A DNA stretch of 64,000 nt from Nocardia sienata NBRC 100364. Lineage in GTDB: Bacteria > Actinomycetota > Actinomycetes > Mycobacteriales > Mycobacteriaceae. The position numbers and the translations under genes are program-made. Every line of letters begins with the position of its first letter. Position 1 is the first letter of the stretch. The stretch is taken from NCBI RefSeq assembly GCF_001613205.1, contig NZ_BDBX01000029.1, positions 1 through 64,000 of the forward strand, written 5' to 3'. The notes below the pieces were generated by a model that saw only the letters and a list, made by a program, of their open reading frames with translations, was not told the DNA's origin and ran no database searches. Shown one piece after another: positions 16,708-25,009 of this stretch.

Positions 16708-17577
16708 ATGGATTTCCGGTTCGGTGTGAACATGGTCTCCTCGGATTCCCGGGACGAGTGGGTCGAGAAATGCCGAAGGGCGGAAGCGCTCGGTTATGAC
16801 GTGATCGGCATTCCGGACCACTTGGGCCTGCCTGCGCCGTTCCCTGCGATGATGCTGGCCGCGGAGGCGACGGAACGGGTGCGACTCAACACCTTTGTGC
16901 TCAATGTGCCCTTTTATAATCCGGCGCTGCTGGCGCGTGATGTCGCGACGGTCGATCAGCTCAGCGGCGGCCGGGTCGAGCTGGGACTCGGCGCGGGCTA
17001 CGTCGAGGCCGAGTTCGAGACCGCGGGCATTCCGTTTCCCAGCGGTGGTCGACGCGTGGACCACGTGGCCGAGACTGCCGCAACCCTGAAACGCCTCTAC
17101 GCCGACGCCGACTACCGGCCTCGCCCGGCACAAGCAGGCGGCCCGCCCCTGCTGATCGCGGGTTGGGGCGAGCGCATGCTGCGGGTGGCAGCCGAGCATG
17201 CCGATATCGTCGCGGTCACCGGAGCGGGGACCGCCGGTAACGGGCAGCTGACGCTGGCCGGGCCGTCCGAGGTCGCGGGCCGCATGGCCTACCTACGCCG
17301 GCTGCTGGGCGACCGGGCCGACACTGTCGAACTGAACCTGCTGATCCAAGCATTGGTCTCGCCCGGCGAACGCGACGAAGCCCGCCAACGACTGGCGCCG
17401 CACCTGCCCGCGCACAACACCGACCCACTCGAAGAGTTCATCACCATCCTCGTCGGCACACCGGAACAGATGGCCGACCGGCTGCGCGAGCGCCGCGAGA
17501 CCTACGGCATCAACTACATCACTGTGCTCGAGCCCAATATGGAGAAGTTCGCGCCGCTGATCCAGCTGGTGCGCTGA
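16708..17577 (+). CDS. F420-dependent LLM-class oxidoreductase (TIGR03621-like)
   Basis: A 289-residue luciferase-like monooxygenase superfamily protein. Typical features are FRFGVNM at the N-terminus, YDVIGIPDHLG, LLARDVATVDQLSGGRVELGLGAGYVE (the GG-R-x-E-L-G-L-G-x-G phosphate-binding stretch) and PLLIAGWGERMLRVAAEHAD. In actinomycetes these enzymes commonly use coenzyme F420; the substrate is unknown. The ATG at 16708 sits six bases after AGAGAGG, better spaced than the ATG at 16702. It lies between the defence-like cassette and the hsdR remnant and may be ancestral sequence between insertions. Confidence 0.85.
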   Translation: MDFRFGVNMVSSDSRDEWVEKCRRAEALGYDVIGIPDHLGLPAPFPAMMLAAEATERVRLNTFVLNVPFYNPALLARDVATVDQLSGGRVELGLGAGYVEAEFETAGIPFPSGGRRVDHVAETAATLKRLYADADYRPRPAQAGGPPLLIAGWGERMLRVAAEHADIVAVTGAGTAGNGQLTLAGPSEVAGRMAYLRRLLGDRADTVELNLLIQALVSPGERDEARQRLAPHLPAHNTDPLEEFITILVGTPEQMADRLRERRETYGINYITVLEPNMEKFAPLIQLVR

Positions 17578-17587
17578 CCCGATCACC

Positions 17588-17797
17588 ATGAGCCGCGATC
17601 GAATGAAGCGCGACGTGAAGACCGATTGGACGGTCCGTGACGATGTCCGGGCCAAGCTCCGTTCGACGATCAAACGACTGTTACGCAAGTACGGCTACCC
17701 GCCGGACAAGCAACCGACCGCGATCCGGCAGGTCATCGACCAGATGGAGGTGCTGGCACCGAGGTACGCGGAGGAGAATCGGGCGGCCTCGACCTGA
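17588..17797 (+). pseudogene. C-terminal remnant of type I restriction subunit HsdR
   Basis: The 69-residue reading contains KRDVKTDWTVRDDVRAKLR followed by KRLLRKYGYPPDKQ and VIDQMEVLA, which is the extreme C-terminal signature (DUF3387) of type I restriction endonuclease R subunits of about 1000 residues. Nothing else of hsdR, hsdM or hsdS is present. It starts 10 bases after the oxidoreductase stop. This is best read as debris of a lost type I restriction-modification system. Confidence 0.7.
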
Positions 17798-17876
17798 GCT
17801 TCGACGAGCTGCGTGCATCCATGAATCTCTCTCGATAAGAGCGGGAAACGTCGGGGGGTCTCAGTACGCTTGGGCG

Positions 17877-18440
17877 ATGGACGACATCGACAAAGCGGCG
17901 CAGAATGACCCGGAGTGGGTGGTGTGGTCGAGTCCGGAGCGCATCTCGGCAGCGATCGACAAGCTGTTCGCGGAGACGCTCGCGGGGATTCCAGCCGACT
18001 GGAAAACACTGACCGGTTCGGCCAAGCCGATAGGTTCGATGCCGGTGGGCGTGGACCGGTACAGCGACGAAATGACCCTGCACTGGCTCGACGATGCGTT
18101 CGACTACCTCGTCCCAGAGGAGGATGTGCTCTACTCGGACGAGAATCGCGAACTCGTCGATCAATTCACCTGCTACATCGGCGAGTATTTCGTTCGGCAC
18201 TGTGGCGGCCGGTGGGTCAATGACCCGGAAGTGCAGGTGTTCCACAGCTTCGGTCCGACGATCCGCTACGACTGGACCGACCAGATCGACTACCCGATGA
18301 ATCTGCTATTCGACGCAGCAGACCAGAACCGCTTCATGGTGATCAGTCTCGGGTGGTATTCCAGGTCGATCGACTACGCCGAGACGCACGGGTTGGCACA
18401 CGAGGGTCTAGAGCTACGACGGAAGCACGGCCTGACCTGA
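17877..18440 (+). CDS. Unknown protein, possible immunity partner
   Basis: A 187-residue acidic, aromatic-rich soluble protein of no family I recognise. Visible features are DEMTLHWLDDAFDYL, FTCYIGEYFVRHCGGRWV and a basic C-terminus ELRRKHGLT. Size, acidity and the lack of catalytic motifs are typical of immunity proteins or small globular antitoxins. It precedes the PD-(D/E)xK-like gene by 15 bases on the same strand. Its last ~29 bases are repeated at 16482-16510, suggesting that a second copy once lay there. The ATG at 17877 has no strong ribosome site. Confidence 0.6.
   Translation: MDDIDKAAQNDPEWVVWSSPERISAAIDKLFAETLAGIPADWKTLTGSAKPIGSMPVGVDRYSDEMTLHWLDDAFDYLVPEEDVLYSDENRELVDQFTCYIGEYFVRHCGGRWVNDPEVQVFHSFGPTIRYDWTDQIDYPMNLLFDAADQNRFMVISLGWYSRSIDYAETHGLAHEGLELRRKHGLT
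18406..18434. repeat. 29-bp fragment repeated at 16482-16510
   Basis: Source copy of the short repeat, inside the 3' end of the 17877-18440 gene; 28 of 29 bases identical to the copy 1.9 kb upstream. Confidence 0.8.
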
Positions 18441-18455
18441 TCAGGGGACGGGGGG

Positions 18456-19337
18456 ATGTCCGGCGAAGAGGAAGAACGCCGTCGTCGTGCTGTAGAGCGA
18501 GAACGTAAAGAACAGCGCACACGATCGGAACTCGGCCGCAAGTCGAACGACATCGGGAGATTCTTTCACAACGGCATCGCGCAGATGCGAGGCGAGACGC
18601 ACCAAAACGGCTGGCAGAGCCAGAGATCCATCAAGCTACCGTCCGGCCGAGAGCGGATACACGACGGTGCCAGATCCCTGAACGACAACGAATTCAGGGA
18701 GTACAAGCACGCCAAAACGGTCGGCGGCGAGTTCGTGATGGAGCAGATATCCAAGGATCGGGAGAACCTCCAGACCGATCCGAAGGCCAAAGGCGCCTGG
18801 GTCGTCATCGAAGGTTCCCCTGATCCGGCCGCCCGCAGGGAACTGGAGAAACTCGAACGGGAATTCGAGGGGCGGTTCCAGCTCATCGAGATAACCCCGG
18901 AGCAGGCCCGGAAAGCCGCAGAGATCGGCCAGGACTTGGAGCGGAATCCCAACCAACTGGAGCTCCTCGACTCCGGAAAGTTGCGGGCCCGGGAACGCGC
19001 GAAGGAGATGCGAGAGAAGAGACAGGAGAAGGACCGAGTCCAGGCCGCGGCCAGGGAGGCGATAGAGAAGCGGGAGCGGGAACGCCGGATACTCGAGGAA
19101 CAGCGTAGGCAGCGGGAGGCCGTGAATCGGGTGGCCGAGCGTGTTTGCCAAGAGCGGGAGGCCGTAGCCCGCGGAGAAAGACCCGCCATGACCGGTCACG
19201 AGGCCGCGGATATCCTCCGGATCAACCGGCCACCGCCCGGGTCCCAATCGCCCTTCCGGGAATCTCCCCAGGTGACGCGCAGAGGAGAGGCGCCCGGACG
19301 GAATAGAAGCCGTGGGGTGGAGCGGGACGGCCGATAG
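18456..19337 (+). CDS. Charged coiled-coil protein with PD-(D/E)xK-like motif, candidate nuclease toxin
   Basis: A 293-residue, extremely charged protein. Residues 1-30 are an Arg/Glu-rich helix. Residues about 52-150 look like a compact alpha/beta domain: WQSQRSIKLPSGRERIHD (Asp70), EYK (Glu82, Lys84), then a helix with QISKDRENL and strands AWVVIEG and FQLIEIT. The order D, E-x-K, then a Gln-containing helix matches the restriction-endonuclease fold seen in polymorphic toxins. Residues about 165-245 are a long Arg/Glu coiled coil, and the tail is Pro/Arg-rich. Together with the preceding acidic gene it could be a nuclease/immunity pair; an alternative is a stand-alone filament or phage-like protein. 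No signal peptide is seen. Confidence 0.6.
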   Translation: MSGEEEERRRRAVERERKEQRTRSELGRKSNDIGRFFHNGIAQMRGETHQNGWQSQRSIKLPSGRERIHDGARSLNDNEFREYKHAKTVGGEFVMEQISKDRENLQTDPKAKGAWVVIEGSPDPAARRELEKLEREFEGRFQLIEITPEQARKAAEIGQDLERNPNQLELLDSGKLRARERAKEMREKRQEKDRVQAAAREAIEKRERERRILEEQRRQREAVNRVAERVCQEREAVARGERPAMTGHEAADILRINRPPPGSQSPFRESPQVTRRGEAPGRNRSRGVERDGR

Positions 19338-19486
19338 CCCTGCTTCGATACTGTGTCGGCGTGGACTCGACCGAAGTTGCATTCAATTCAATTTGGTCGA
19401 AGGTGGGGCGGCAGTGTCACGGCACGTGTCCAGCGTGGCGCGGCGGCGCCACAAGGAAGCGGTGCGGAACCCGCCGGTATAGCCCG

Positions 19487-19693
19487 CTACGGGCGGTCGA
19501 GCCGCCCTTTCCGCAGGGTTGTGGTGAAGGCGTCCCACTCGGCCGGGGTGAAGACGAGGGCGGGTCCGGCCGGGTTCTTCGAATCACGCACACCGACCAT
19601 GCCACCGTCGAGGAAGGCAGCCTCCACGCACTCCCTGCCGCCTGCGCTGCGGCTCGATTTGAACCACCGGGCCGTGGACAGATCTACGGTCAT
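19487..19693 (-). CDS. DUF397 domain protein
   Basis: A 68-residue DUF397 protein: ARWFKSSRSAGGRECVEAAF and VGVRDSKNPAGPALVFTPAEWDAF are the family signature. DUF397 proteins are partners of the adjacent XRE regulators in actinomycetes, by analogy with BldB/Scr-type and toxin-antitoxin-like pairs. Its ATG overlaps the stop of the XRE gene by four bases, so the two are co-translated. Confidence 0.92.
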   Translation of the reverse strand: MTVDLSTARWFKSSRSAGGRECVEAAFLDGGMVGVRDSKNPAGPALVFTPAEWDAFTTTLRKGRLDRP

Positions 19694-20592
19694 GCTCGGT
19701 ACTCCCTGGCTGCTATCTGCCTTATCAGACGTTTGCTTGCTGCAACGTCAAGCGACGATCGCTGGATGACGTCGTAGGTCTGACGATACCGGCTCACATC
19801 CTTGGCGCGCTCCAGGTACACATCACCCGCGGAGGATTCGATGTAGACAACCGTGGGTGAGTTCTCGCGCCCTCTGCCGTCCCGGCCGAAGTCCAGGATT
19901 ATGAACGGGCCGGTCGGGAGGCCAGCGGGAAACCCCGCCGAGAAAGGGAGTACGGACACCGTCACATTCGCGGGCATATTCGCCAGGTGATTCAACTGCG
20001 CGCGCATCACGTTCGCGCCACCGACCACAGTGCGCAGCACCGATTCGTGGACGGTCAGGTCCACGTCGGCGGGCTTGGTCTTGCGGGTGATGAGCGCCTG
20101 ACGCTTGGTCTTGAATTGGATGCGCCTGTCGCGGGCTTCCTCGGTTTCGTCCGGCAGGGTGAGGCGTTCGAGCGCGCGGGCATAGTCCGGGATCTGGAAC
20201 AGTCCGGGCAGCACGTTCGGCTGGTAGATGGTCAGGTGCCGGGCCGAGGATTCGAGTCCGACGTACAGGTTGAAGCTGCGGAATATGACATCGTCGAACT
20301 CCTGCCACCAGTTCTTGACTGCCGCCTGCCTCGCCAGGCTGGTCAAGGCGGCAATGACTCCGGCGTCGTCGATACCGTAGACCCGGCAGAGCGCCTCCAC
20401 ATACGGCACCCGGATACCGGCGAGCCCCCGCTCGATCCGCGAGAGCGTGCTCACCGAGAGCTGGATCAGCGGTGCCACATCGTCGAGGTTCATATTGACC
20501 GCTTCGCGGGCTTCCCGGAGGTAGCGCCCGAGCTGGCGGCGGGGCAGGGTGGTCGAGCTGTTCTCTGGCACAGGGGGTTCCTCGCTTTGCAT
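19690..20592 (-). CDS. XRE-family regulator with DUF5753-type C-terminus
   Basis: A 300-residue transcription regulator. The N-terminal helix-turn-helix is visible as LGRYLREAREAVNMNLDDVAPLIQLSVSTLSRIERG (start near residue 20), and the C-terminal ~170 residues carry the DUF5753-like pattern (YQPNVLPGLFQIPDYARAL, RQALITRKT, ESVLRTVVGG). These pair with DUF397 proteins and influence development or antibiotic production in Streptomyces. I take the ATG at 20592; an earlier ATG at 20664 is possible, and neither has a clear ribosome site. Confidence 0.9.
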   Translation of the reverse strand: MQSEEPPVPENSSTTLPRRQLGRYLREAREAVNMNLDDVAPLIQLSVSTLSRIERGLAGIRVPYVEALCRVYGIDDAGVIAALTSLARQAAVKNWWQEFDDVIFRSFNLYVGLESSARHLTIYQPNVLPGLFQIPDYARALERLTLPDETEEARDRRIQFKTKRQALITRKTKPADVDLTVHESVLRTVVGGANVMRAQLNHLANMPANVTVSVLPFSAGFPAGLPTGPFIILDFGRDGRGRENSPTVVYIESSAGDVYLERAKDVSRYRQTYDVIQRSSLDVAASKRLIRQIAAREYRA

Positions 20593-21091
20593 TTCGAGCG
20601 ATGGCCATTTGCACGCTGCAACCCTTGTACGCAGCTGTGACAACCGCTCTGGCCTTTTGGACATACTGGGAAGCAATTGCGCGCTGCGCTTGTGCTGGCC
20701 TCGTGTCCGGTGGTGTGCTGGATTCACTCGGCAGCCGGGAAATTATCGAATCAGCAAGCCGCCCAGAAAGATCCCCATCTCAGGTGCGACTGGTTCGAGA
20801 CATTACCGCGAATTCTCAGGCAATCAAGTGGCAGTAATTCCGCACATCGCCTCCGGCCGCCGGGCCCACCACCCACACCCGTCGACCGGGAGCCGTAACC
20901 ATGACGATCAACGGAGCAGGTCCACCCAGTACGCCGGCCCGTCGGCCGGCGCGTACCGGCGCGGCACGAATACTGTGGGGTATTTGTACCGGCGCGGCAC
21001 GAACATCTCGCGGGCACCGTCCGGTTCGCGGCGTACACGCGGGCAATTGCCCCGGGACTTCGGCTGGCAACCATACCGTGCGGGTCCGCAC
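20593..21091. other. Intergenic region with a short internal duplication
   Basis: About 500 bases between the divergent XRE gene and a small plus-strand gene. It must hold the XRE promoter. It contains the phrase TACCGGCGCGGCACGAA twice within about 40 bases (near 20960 and 20990). Short readings on both strands exist, but none has a ribosome site or family resemblance strong enough to call. Confidence 0.4.
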
Positions 21092-21379
21092 GTGAGTACG
21101 CTGCGGCGCGCGGTGGCCGTGCGCGCCCACGGCAGCGATAGCGGCGATATCGACCGGTTATGCGATATCCACGCCCTCCGTGTCGTGTTCACGGCGTACA
21201 TCGGGGCAGGGTCGGTGCACGCGCCGGTGATCGCCGCCCGCCATGCGATCGAACACGACGCCGACGTCATCCTGGTTCCGGATCTCGGCACCGACGCGGC
21301 CCGGTCGCAACCGTGGCGCGCGGTGACCCGAATCGCGGATCTGATCACCGCCTCCGCGGTGCTCGAATTCGGCTGCTGA
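21092..21379 (+). CDS. Small unknown protein, weakly resolvase-N-terminus-like
   Basis: A 95-residue protein starting at a GTG. Its pattern (an initial strand RRAVAVRAHG, a short strand VVFTAYIG, then a helix ending in HDADVILVPDLGTDAARSQPW and a last helix ITRIADLI-like) vaguely follows the N-terminal fold of serine recombinases, but the catalytic Ser and second Arg contexts are not clearly present. It lies 135 bases upstream of the FAD monooxygenase on the same strand. I would treat it as hypothetical. Confidence 0.45.
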   Translation: MSTLRRAVAVRAHGSDSGDIDRLCDIHALRVVFTAYIGAGSVHAPVIAARHAIEHDADVILVPDLGTDAARSQPWRAVTRIADLITASAVLEFGC

Positions 21380-21514
21380 CCCATCCCCTCGTCGCGGTAA
21401 TCGATACCGCGCCGACCGGATGGCTCCTACCGGGAACTTCCCCGTTCCTATCCCGCGAATCCGCGGGTACGCGAGTCCACTTCTCGATCTCGATTGTCTG
21501 GAGTGTGTTCCGTC

Positions 21515-23119
21515 ATGTCTTCTTCCCCTGTCTACGATCGTCGCGTTCTCGTGGTCGGTGCCGGTCCGTCCGGGCTCACCCTTGGCATCGAACTATTGCG
21601 CCGGGGTGTGGATGCCCGTGTCATCGACAAGCTGGACGGCCCGGTCACCACATCGCGGTCGTTCACCGTGCACGCCCGCACGCTGGAACTCCTCGAATTG
21701 GCGGGGGTGGTCGAGGAGTTCCAGGACCGCGGCCTGCGGGGTGAGTGGATGGACTACCACTTCCAGGGTGCCGCGGAGAAAGTGCGCCTGGACTTCACCG
21801 GGCTGGACAGCCGCTACCCGTACTACCGGGCATTGAGCCAGCAGGACACCGAGGAGATTCTTCGGCGCCGGTTCACCGGGTTGGGCGGGGTCGTCGACTG
21901 GCAGCGGGAACTCGTCGCCGTCGATATCGGCCCCGGTGGCGAGGTCACGGCGACGGTGCGGGATACGCGGTCCGGTCGCACTGAAACAGTGCGACCACAC
22001 TGGTTGATCGGCTGCGACGGGGTGCGCAGCACCGTCGCCGCCGCGCTCGGTGCGCCGGCCGATCGTGTCGAGTACGCCGGCACCACGATGCGGATGATGG
22101 ATGTCCCACTCCGGGCGCGAGCGGACCGGCCGGTGGAGGTCGGGGGCGTCGATTACCGCATCACCCGGGATCGGATGCTGCTCACGGCCGCACTGCCGGG
22201 CGGGGTGTGGCGAGTGTTGATCAGCGATACCGGCGACGCGCGGGTTGCCGATATGTCGGTGTCCGCTTTCCAGGCCGTCGTCGACGAGCACTTCGGTGGC
22301 GCGGTGCGTTTGGGGACCCCGCAATGGTCGTCGGTGTTCCGGACCCGGCGGCGATTGACCTCCCGGTACCGAAACGGGCGTGTCCTGGTCTGCGGGGATG
22401 CCGGGCACGAACGCTCACCGGCCGGTGGGCAGGGAATGAACACCTCGATGCAGGATGCCTTCAATCTGGGGTGGAAACTCGCGGCGGTGGTGCACGGCGA
22501 CTCCCCCGCCGCGCTGCTGGATACCTATGAGGCGGAGCGGCGCCCGATCGCCGAACAGGTGAAGGCGGGCACCCATGAATTGCATTCGGTGTTGATGAAC
22601 CACGGGATGCCCCTCGCCGAACGTCTCGCCATGGCCCGCGAACCCGGGTTCACCGACCGTGCGGTCGCCCGGATCTCCGGCCTCGCCTACCGGTATCCGG
22701 CGACCGCAGCCGCACACGCATTCTCCGGGCGCACGCGATCGGACGGTCTCGGAGCCGGGGACCGCGCGCCGGATGTGGAGATCACCCCGCGGCTGCGCCT
22801 GTACGAGAAGCTGCGGCATCCCGGGCACACCCTGCTGATCACCCACCGCGACCCGAGCGCGGCCGCACACACCGCGGCGCTGGTCCACCGGCTGTATCCG
22901 CAATTCGGCCACCGGGTGCAACCGGTGGTGATCACTCCCCCCGGCCACCACCGGCCCGCCCCGGCCGGCGCGATCACCGCCGACAGCCACCAGGTCCACG
23001 AACGCTACGGCGCCCCGGCCACCGACACGCTGTGCCTGATCCGGCCCGACGGCTATCTGGCCTGCCGGACCACCGAGCACCGCACCCTGCACACCGCCCT
23101 ACGCGCGACCTTCGCCTGA
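21515..23119 (+). CDS. FAD-dependent aromatic-type monooxygenase
   Basis: A 534-residue class A flavoprotein hydroxylase (PheA/TfdB/RdmE type). The N-terminal dinucleotide motif VVGAGPSGLTLGIEL (about 12-26), the DG motif IGCDGVRS (about 170), and the FAD ribityl motif VLVCGDAGHERSPAGGQGMNTSMQDAFNLGWKL (about 290-325) are complete apart from GDAGH-E where GDAAH is usual. The C-terminal thioredoxin-like domain is present, ending VHERYGAPATDTLCLIRPDGYLACR. It likely hydroxylates a phenolic or polyketide substrate. It precedes a P450 gene on the same strand with a 236-base gap. Confidence 0.92.
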   Translation: MSSSPVYDRRVLVVGAGPSGLTLGIELLRRGVDARVIDKLDGPVTTSRSFTVHARTLELLELAGVVEEFQDRGLRGEWMDYHFQGAAEKVRLDFTGLDSRYPYYRALSQQDTEEILRRRFTGLGGVVDWQRELVAVDIGPGGEVTATVRDTRSGRTETVRPHWLIGCDGVRSTVAAALGAPADRVEYAGTTMRMMDVPLRARADRPVEVGGVDYRITRDRMLLTAALPGGVWRVLISDTGDARVADMSVSAFQAVVDEHFGGAVRLGTPQWSSVFRTRRRLTSRYRNGRVLVCGDAGHERSPAGGQGMNTSMQDAFNLGWKLAAVVHGDSPAALLDTYEAERRPIAEQVKAGTHELHSVLMNHGMPLAERLAMAREPGFTDRAVARISGLAYRYPATAAAHAFSGRTRSDGLGAGDRAPDVEITPRLRLYEKLRHPGHTLLITHRDPSAAAHTAALVHRLYPQFGHRVQPVVITPPGHHRPAPAGAITADSHQVHERYGAPATDTLCLIRPDGYLACRTTEHRTLHTALRATFA

Positions 23120-23355
23120 TCCGCAACCCCACACCTGCCACCGCAGAACCCGCCGCACCCGGGCATTCCGCCGGTGCCCGCCCTGGAACCGTCCACTTCG
23201 CCCGCCTGCCTCACCCTGCCCGCCTCGCGCCACCTGCCGCGCCCGACCGAGTTGTCCGATCGCGGTCGGTGGCCGGTGCGCGGGCCGGTCTGTGCTCACT
23301 CCGGGCCGCCGAGCCCCCACCCGATAGCCCTTTGTCCTCCGGAAAGAAAGCTGCT

Positions 23356-24654
23356 ATGCCCTCGTTCACTGCGCCACCATCGGTCTCGCTTCCCGGCTCC
23401 GTATCGCCGACCGGCTGCCGGGTCGCCCACGGCGTTCCCGCCGAAACCGGTTCCCGAGTGCCCCTGTACACCCCGGAATTCGCCGCCGACCCGCACCGCA
23501 CCTACCGCACGATGCGCGAACAGTTCGGGGACTTCGCGCCCATCGAACTCGCGCCGGGCGTACCGGCCACCCTCGTCCTCGGCTACCACACCGCACGCCG
23601 CATCCTGCACGACCCGGACCACTTCCCCACCGACCCCCGCACCTGGCAGCACACCGTCCCCGCCGACTGCCCGGTGCTGCCGATGATGCGTTGGCAACCC
23701 GCGGCCCGGTACAACACCGGGGTCGCGCACACCCGCTACCGGCAGGCGTCCACGGCCGCCATCGACGCCATCGACGGCCACGCCATGCACGCGACGGTGG
23801 AGCACATGGCAGCCCGGTTGATCGACGCCTTCGCTACGTCCGGGTCCGCGGAACTGGTCACCGACTATGCCCGGCCCCTCGTCATCACCGTCCTCAACCG
23901 GATCATCGGCTGCCCATCCGATATAGGGCAACGAATCGTCACGGGCACGGCCGCCCGCTTCGACACCGTCCAGGCCGCCGACGGCATGTACCTCCTGCAC
24001 ACCGCACTCACCGAGCTGGTCGCGCTCAAACACCGGTGCCCCGGTGACGACGCCACCACCCGCCTACTCACCCATCCCCACCGCCTGGACGACGAAGAAG
24101 TACTGGCACAGTTGATGAGCTTCTACGGCGCGGGCGGCGAAGCCCAACCCAACCTGATCACCAACACCATCCTGCTCATGCTCACCGACCCCCGCTTCGG
24201 CGGCAGTCTCCTCGGCGGCAGCCTGTCCACCCGCGACGCCCTCGACGAGGTGCTGTTCCACGACCCACCCATCGCGAATTTCTGCACCACCTACCCCCGC
24301 ACCCCGGTCCTCGTCGGTGATACCTGGCTGCCGGCGCATCAACCCGTGGTGATCAGCCTCGCCGCCGCCAACACCGACCCCGCTCTGACCGGCGGCGACC
24401 CCACCGGTAACCGGGCACACCTCGCCTGGAGTGCGGGACCACACGCCTGCCCCGCCCGCACCCTCGCGTACCTGATCGTGCAAGACGCTGTCGATCAACT
24501 CCTGGACGCGATCCCGGATATGGAGCTCGCGGTCGCACCCACGGAGTTGGGGTGGCGGCCCGGACCGTTCCACCGCGCACTGACCGCGCTACCGGTCACC
24601 TTCCGGCCCTCCCCACCGGTCGACCTCCGGCACGACGCCGGTGACCGGGGATGA
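23356..24654 (+). CDS. Atypical cytochrome P450 (CYP157-like, no ExxR)
   Basis: A 432-residue P450 by overall layout. The heme Cys365 lies in SAGPHACPAR, with Trp in the place of the usual Phe of FxxGxHxC. Two otherwise near-universal elements are changed: the K-helix ExxR reads EVLF (about 298-301), so the Arg is absent, and the I-helix AGGET reads AGGEAQ (259-264), so the proton-relay Thr is absent. Loss of ExxR is known for the actinomycete CYP157 family. It may still be active or may have a structural or specialised role. Start ATG at 23356 with GGAAAGAAAG upstream. It ends overlapping a small reading frame by ATGA. Confidence 0.88.
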   Translation: MPSFTAPPSVSLPGSVSPTGCRVAHGVPAETGSRVPLYTPEFAADPHRTYRTMREQFGDFAPIELAPGVPATLVLGYHTARRILHDPDHFPTDPRTWQHTVPADCPVLPMMRWQPAARYNTGVAHTRYRQASTAAIDAIDGHAMHATVEHMAARLIDAFATSGSAELVTDYARPLVITVLNRIIGCPSDIGQRIVTGTAARFDTVQAADGMYLLHTALTELVALKHRCPGDDATTRLLTHPHRLDDEEVLAQLMSFYGAGGEAQPNLITNTILLMLTDPRFGGSLLGGSLSTRDALDEVLFHDPPIANFCTTYPRTPVLVGDTWLPAHQPVVISLAAANTDPALTGGDPTGNRAHLAWSAGPHACPARTLAYLIVQDAVDQLLDAIPDMELAVAPTELGWRPGPFHRALTALPVTFRPSPPVDLRHDAGDRG

Positions 24655-24947
24655 TCCGGTATTCGCTGGCCGTGCATCAAGCACTCACCCTCTATGAGTC
24701 ACAGTTCCGGGAGGTCCGCCCATATATCGACCCGAACCACCGCAGCGCTGGTGGCAATCCCGGCGACTGCTACACCGACCTGGCCTTCGACACCGCTGAT
24801 CCGGACCACGCACTCTCCACCGGTACCACCCACCCACCGCCCATGCCCCCGACTGCCACCGATACCTCGCGGACTCCGCCTACCTCGGTGGGCTCCGCCG
24901 GGATCCTGCCCTGGGGCGTCAGGGTCGATGAGTACCCGGACACCTGA
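24651..24947 (+). CDS. Small hypothetical protein overlapping the P450 stop
   Basis: A 98-residue reading whose ATG overlaps the P450 stop (ATGA). The first 55 residues look protein-like (HQALTLYESQFREVRPYID, GDCYTDLAFDT), while the rest is Pro/Thr-rich. I recognise no family. The coupling argues for a real gene; the composition of the tail argues against. Confidence 0.4.
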   Translation: MIRYSLAVHQALTLYESQFREVRPYIDPNHRSAGGNPGDCYTDLAFDTADPDHALSTGTTHPPPMPPTATDTSRTPPTSVGSAGILPWGVRVDEYPDT

Positions 24948-24957
24948 AAACGAGAAA

Positions 24958-24995
24958 CGAGGGTTGTTCTCCCGCTATCAGGAGAACAACCCTCG
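24958..24995. terminator. Strong bidirectional terminator between the P450 unit and sdhB
   Basis: Perfect 15-bp inverted repeat CGAGGGTTGTTCTCC / GGAGAACAACCCTCG with an 8-base loop, placed between the converging P450 unit and the sdh operon and 14 bases beyond the sdhB stop. Confidence 0.9.
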
Positions 24996-25009
24996 GTGTC
25001 CGGCCGAGG

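Noticed and set aside
20908..21091. Minus-strand mini-ORF containing the repeated phrase FVPRRY
   Set aside because: The repetition reflects a short DNA duplication; no ribosome site or family match, so kept only as an intergenic note.
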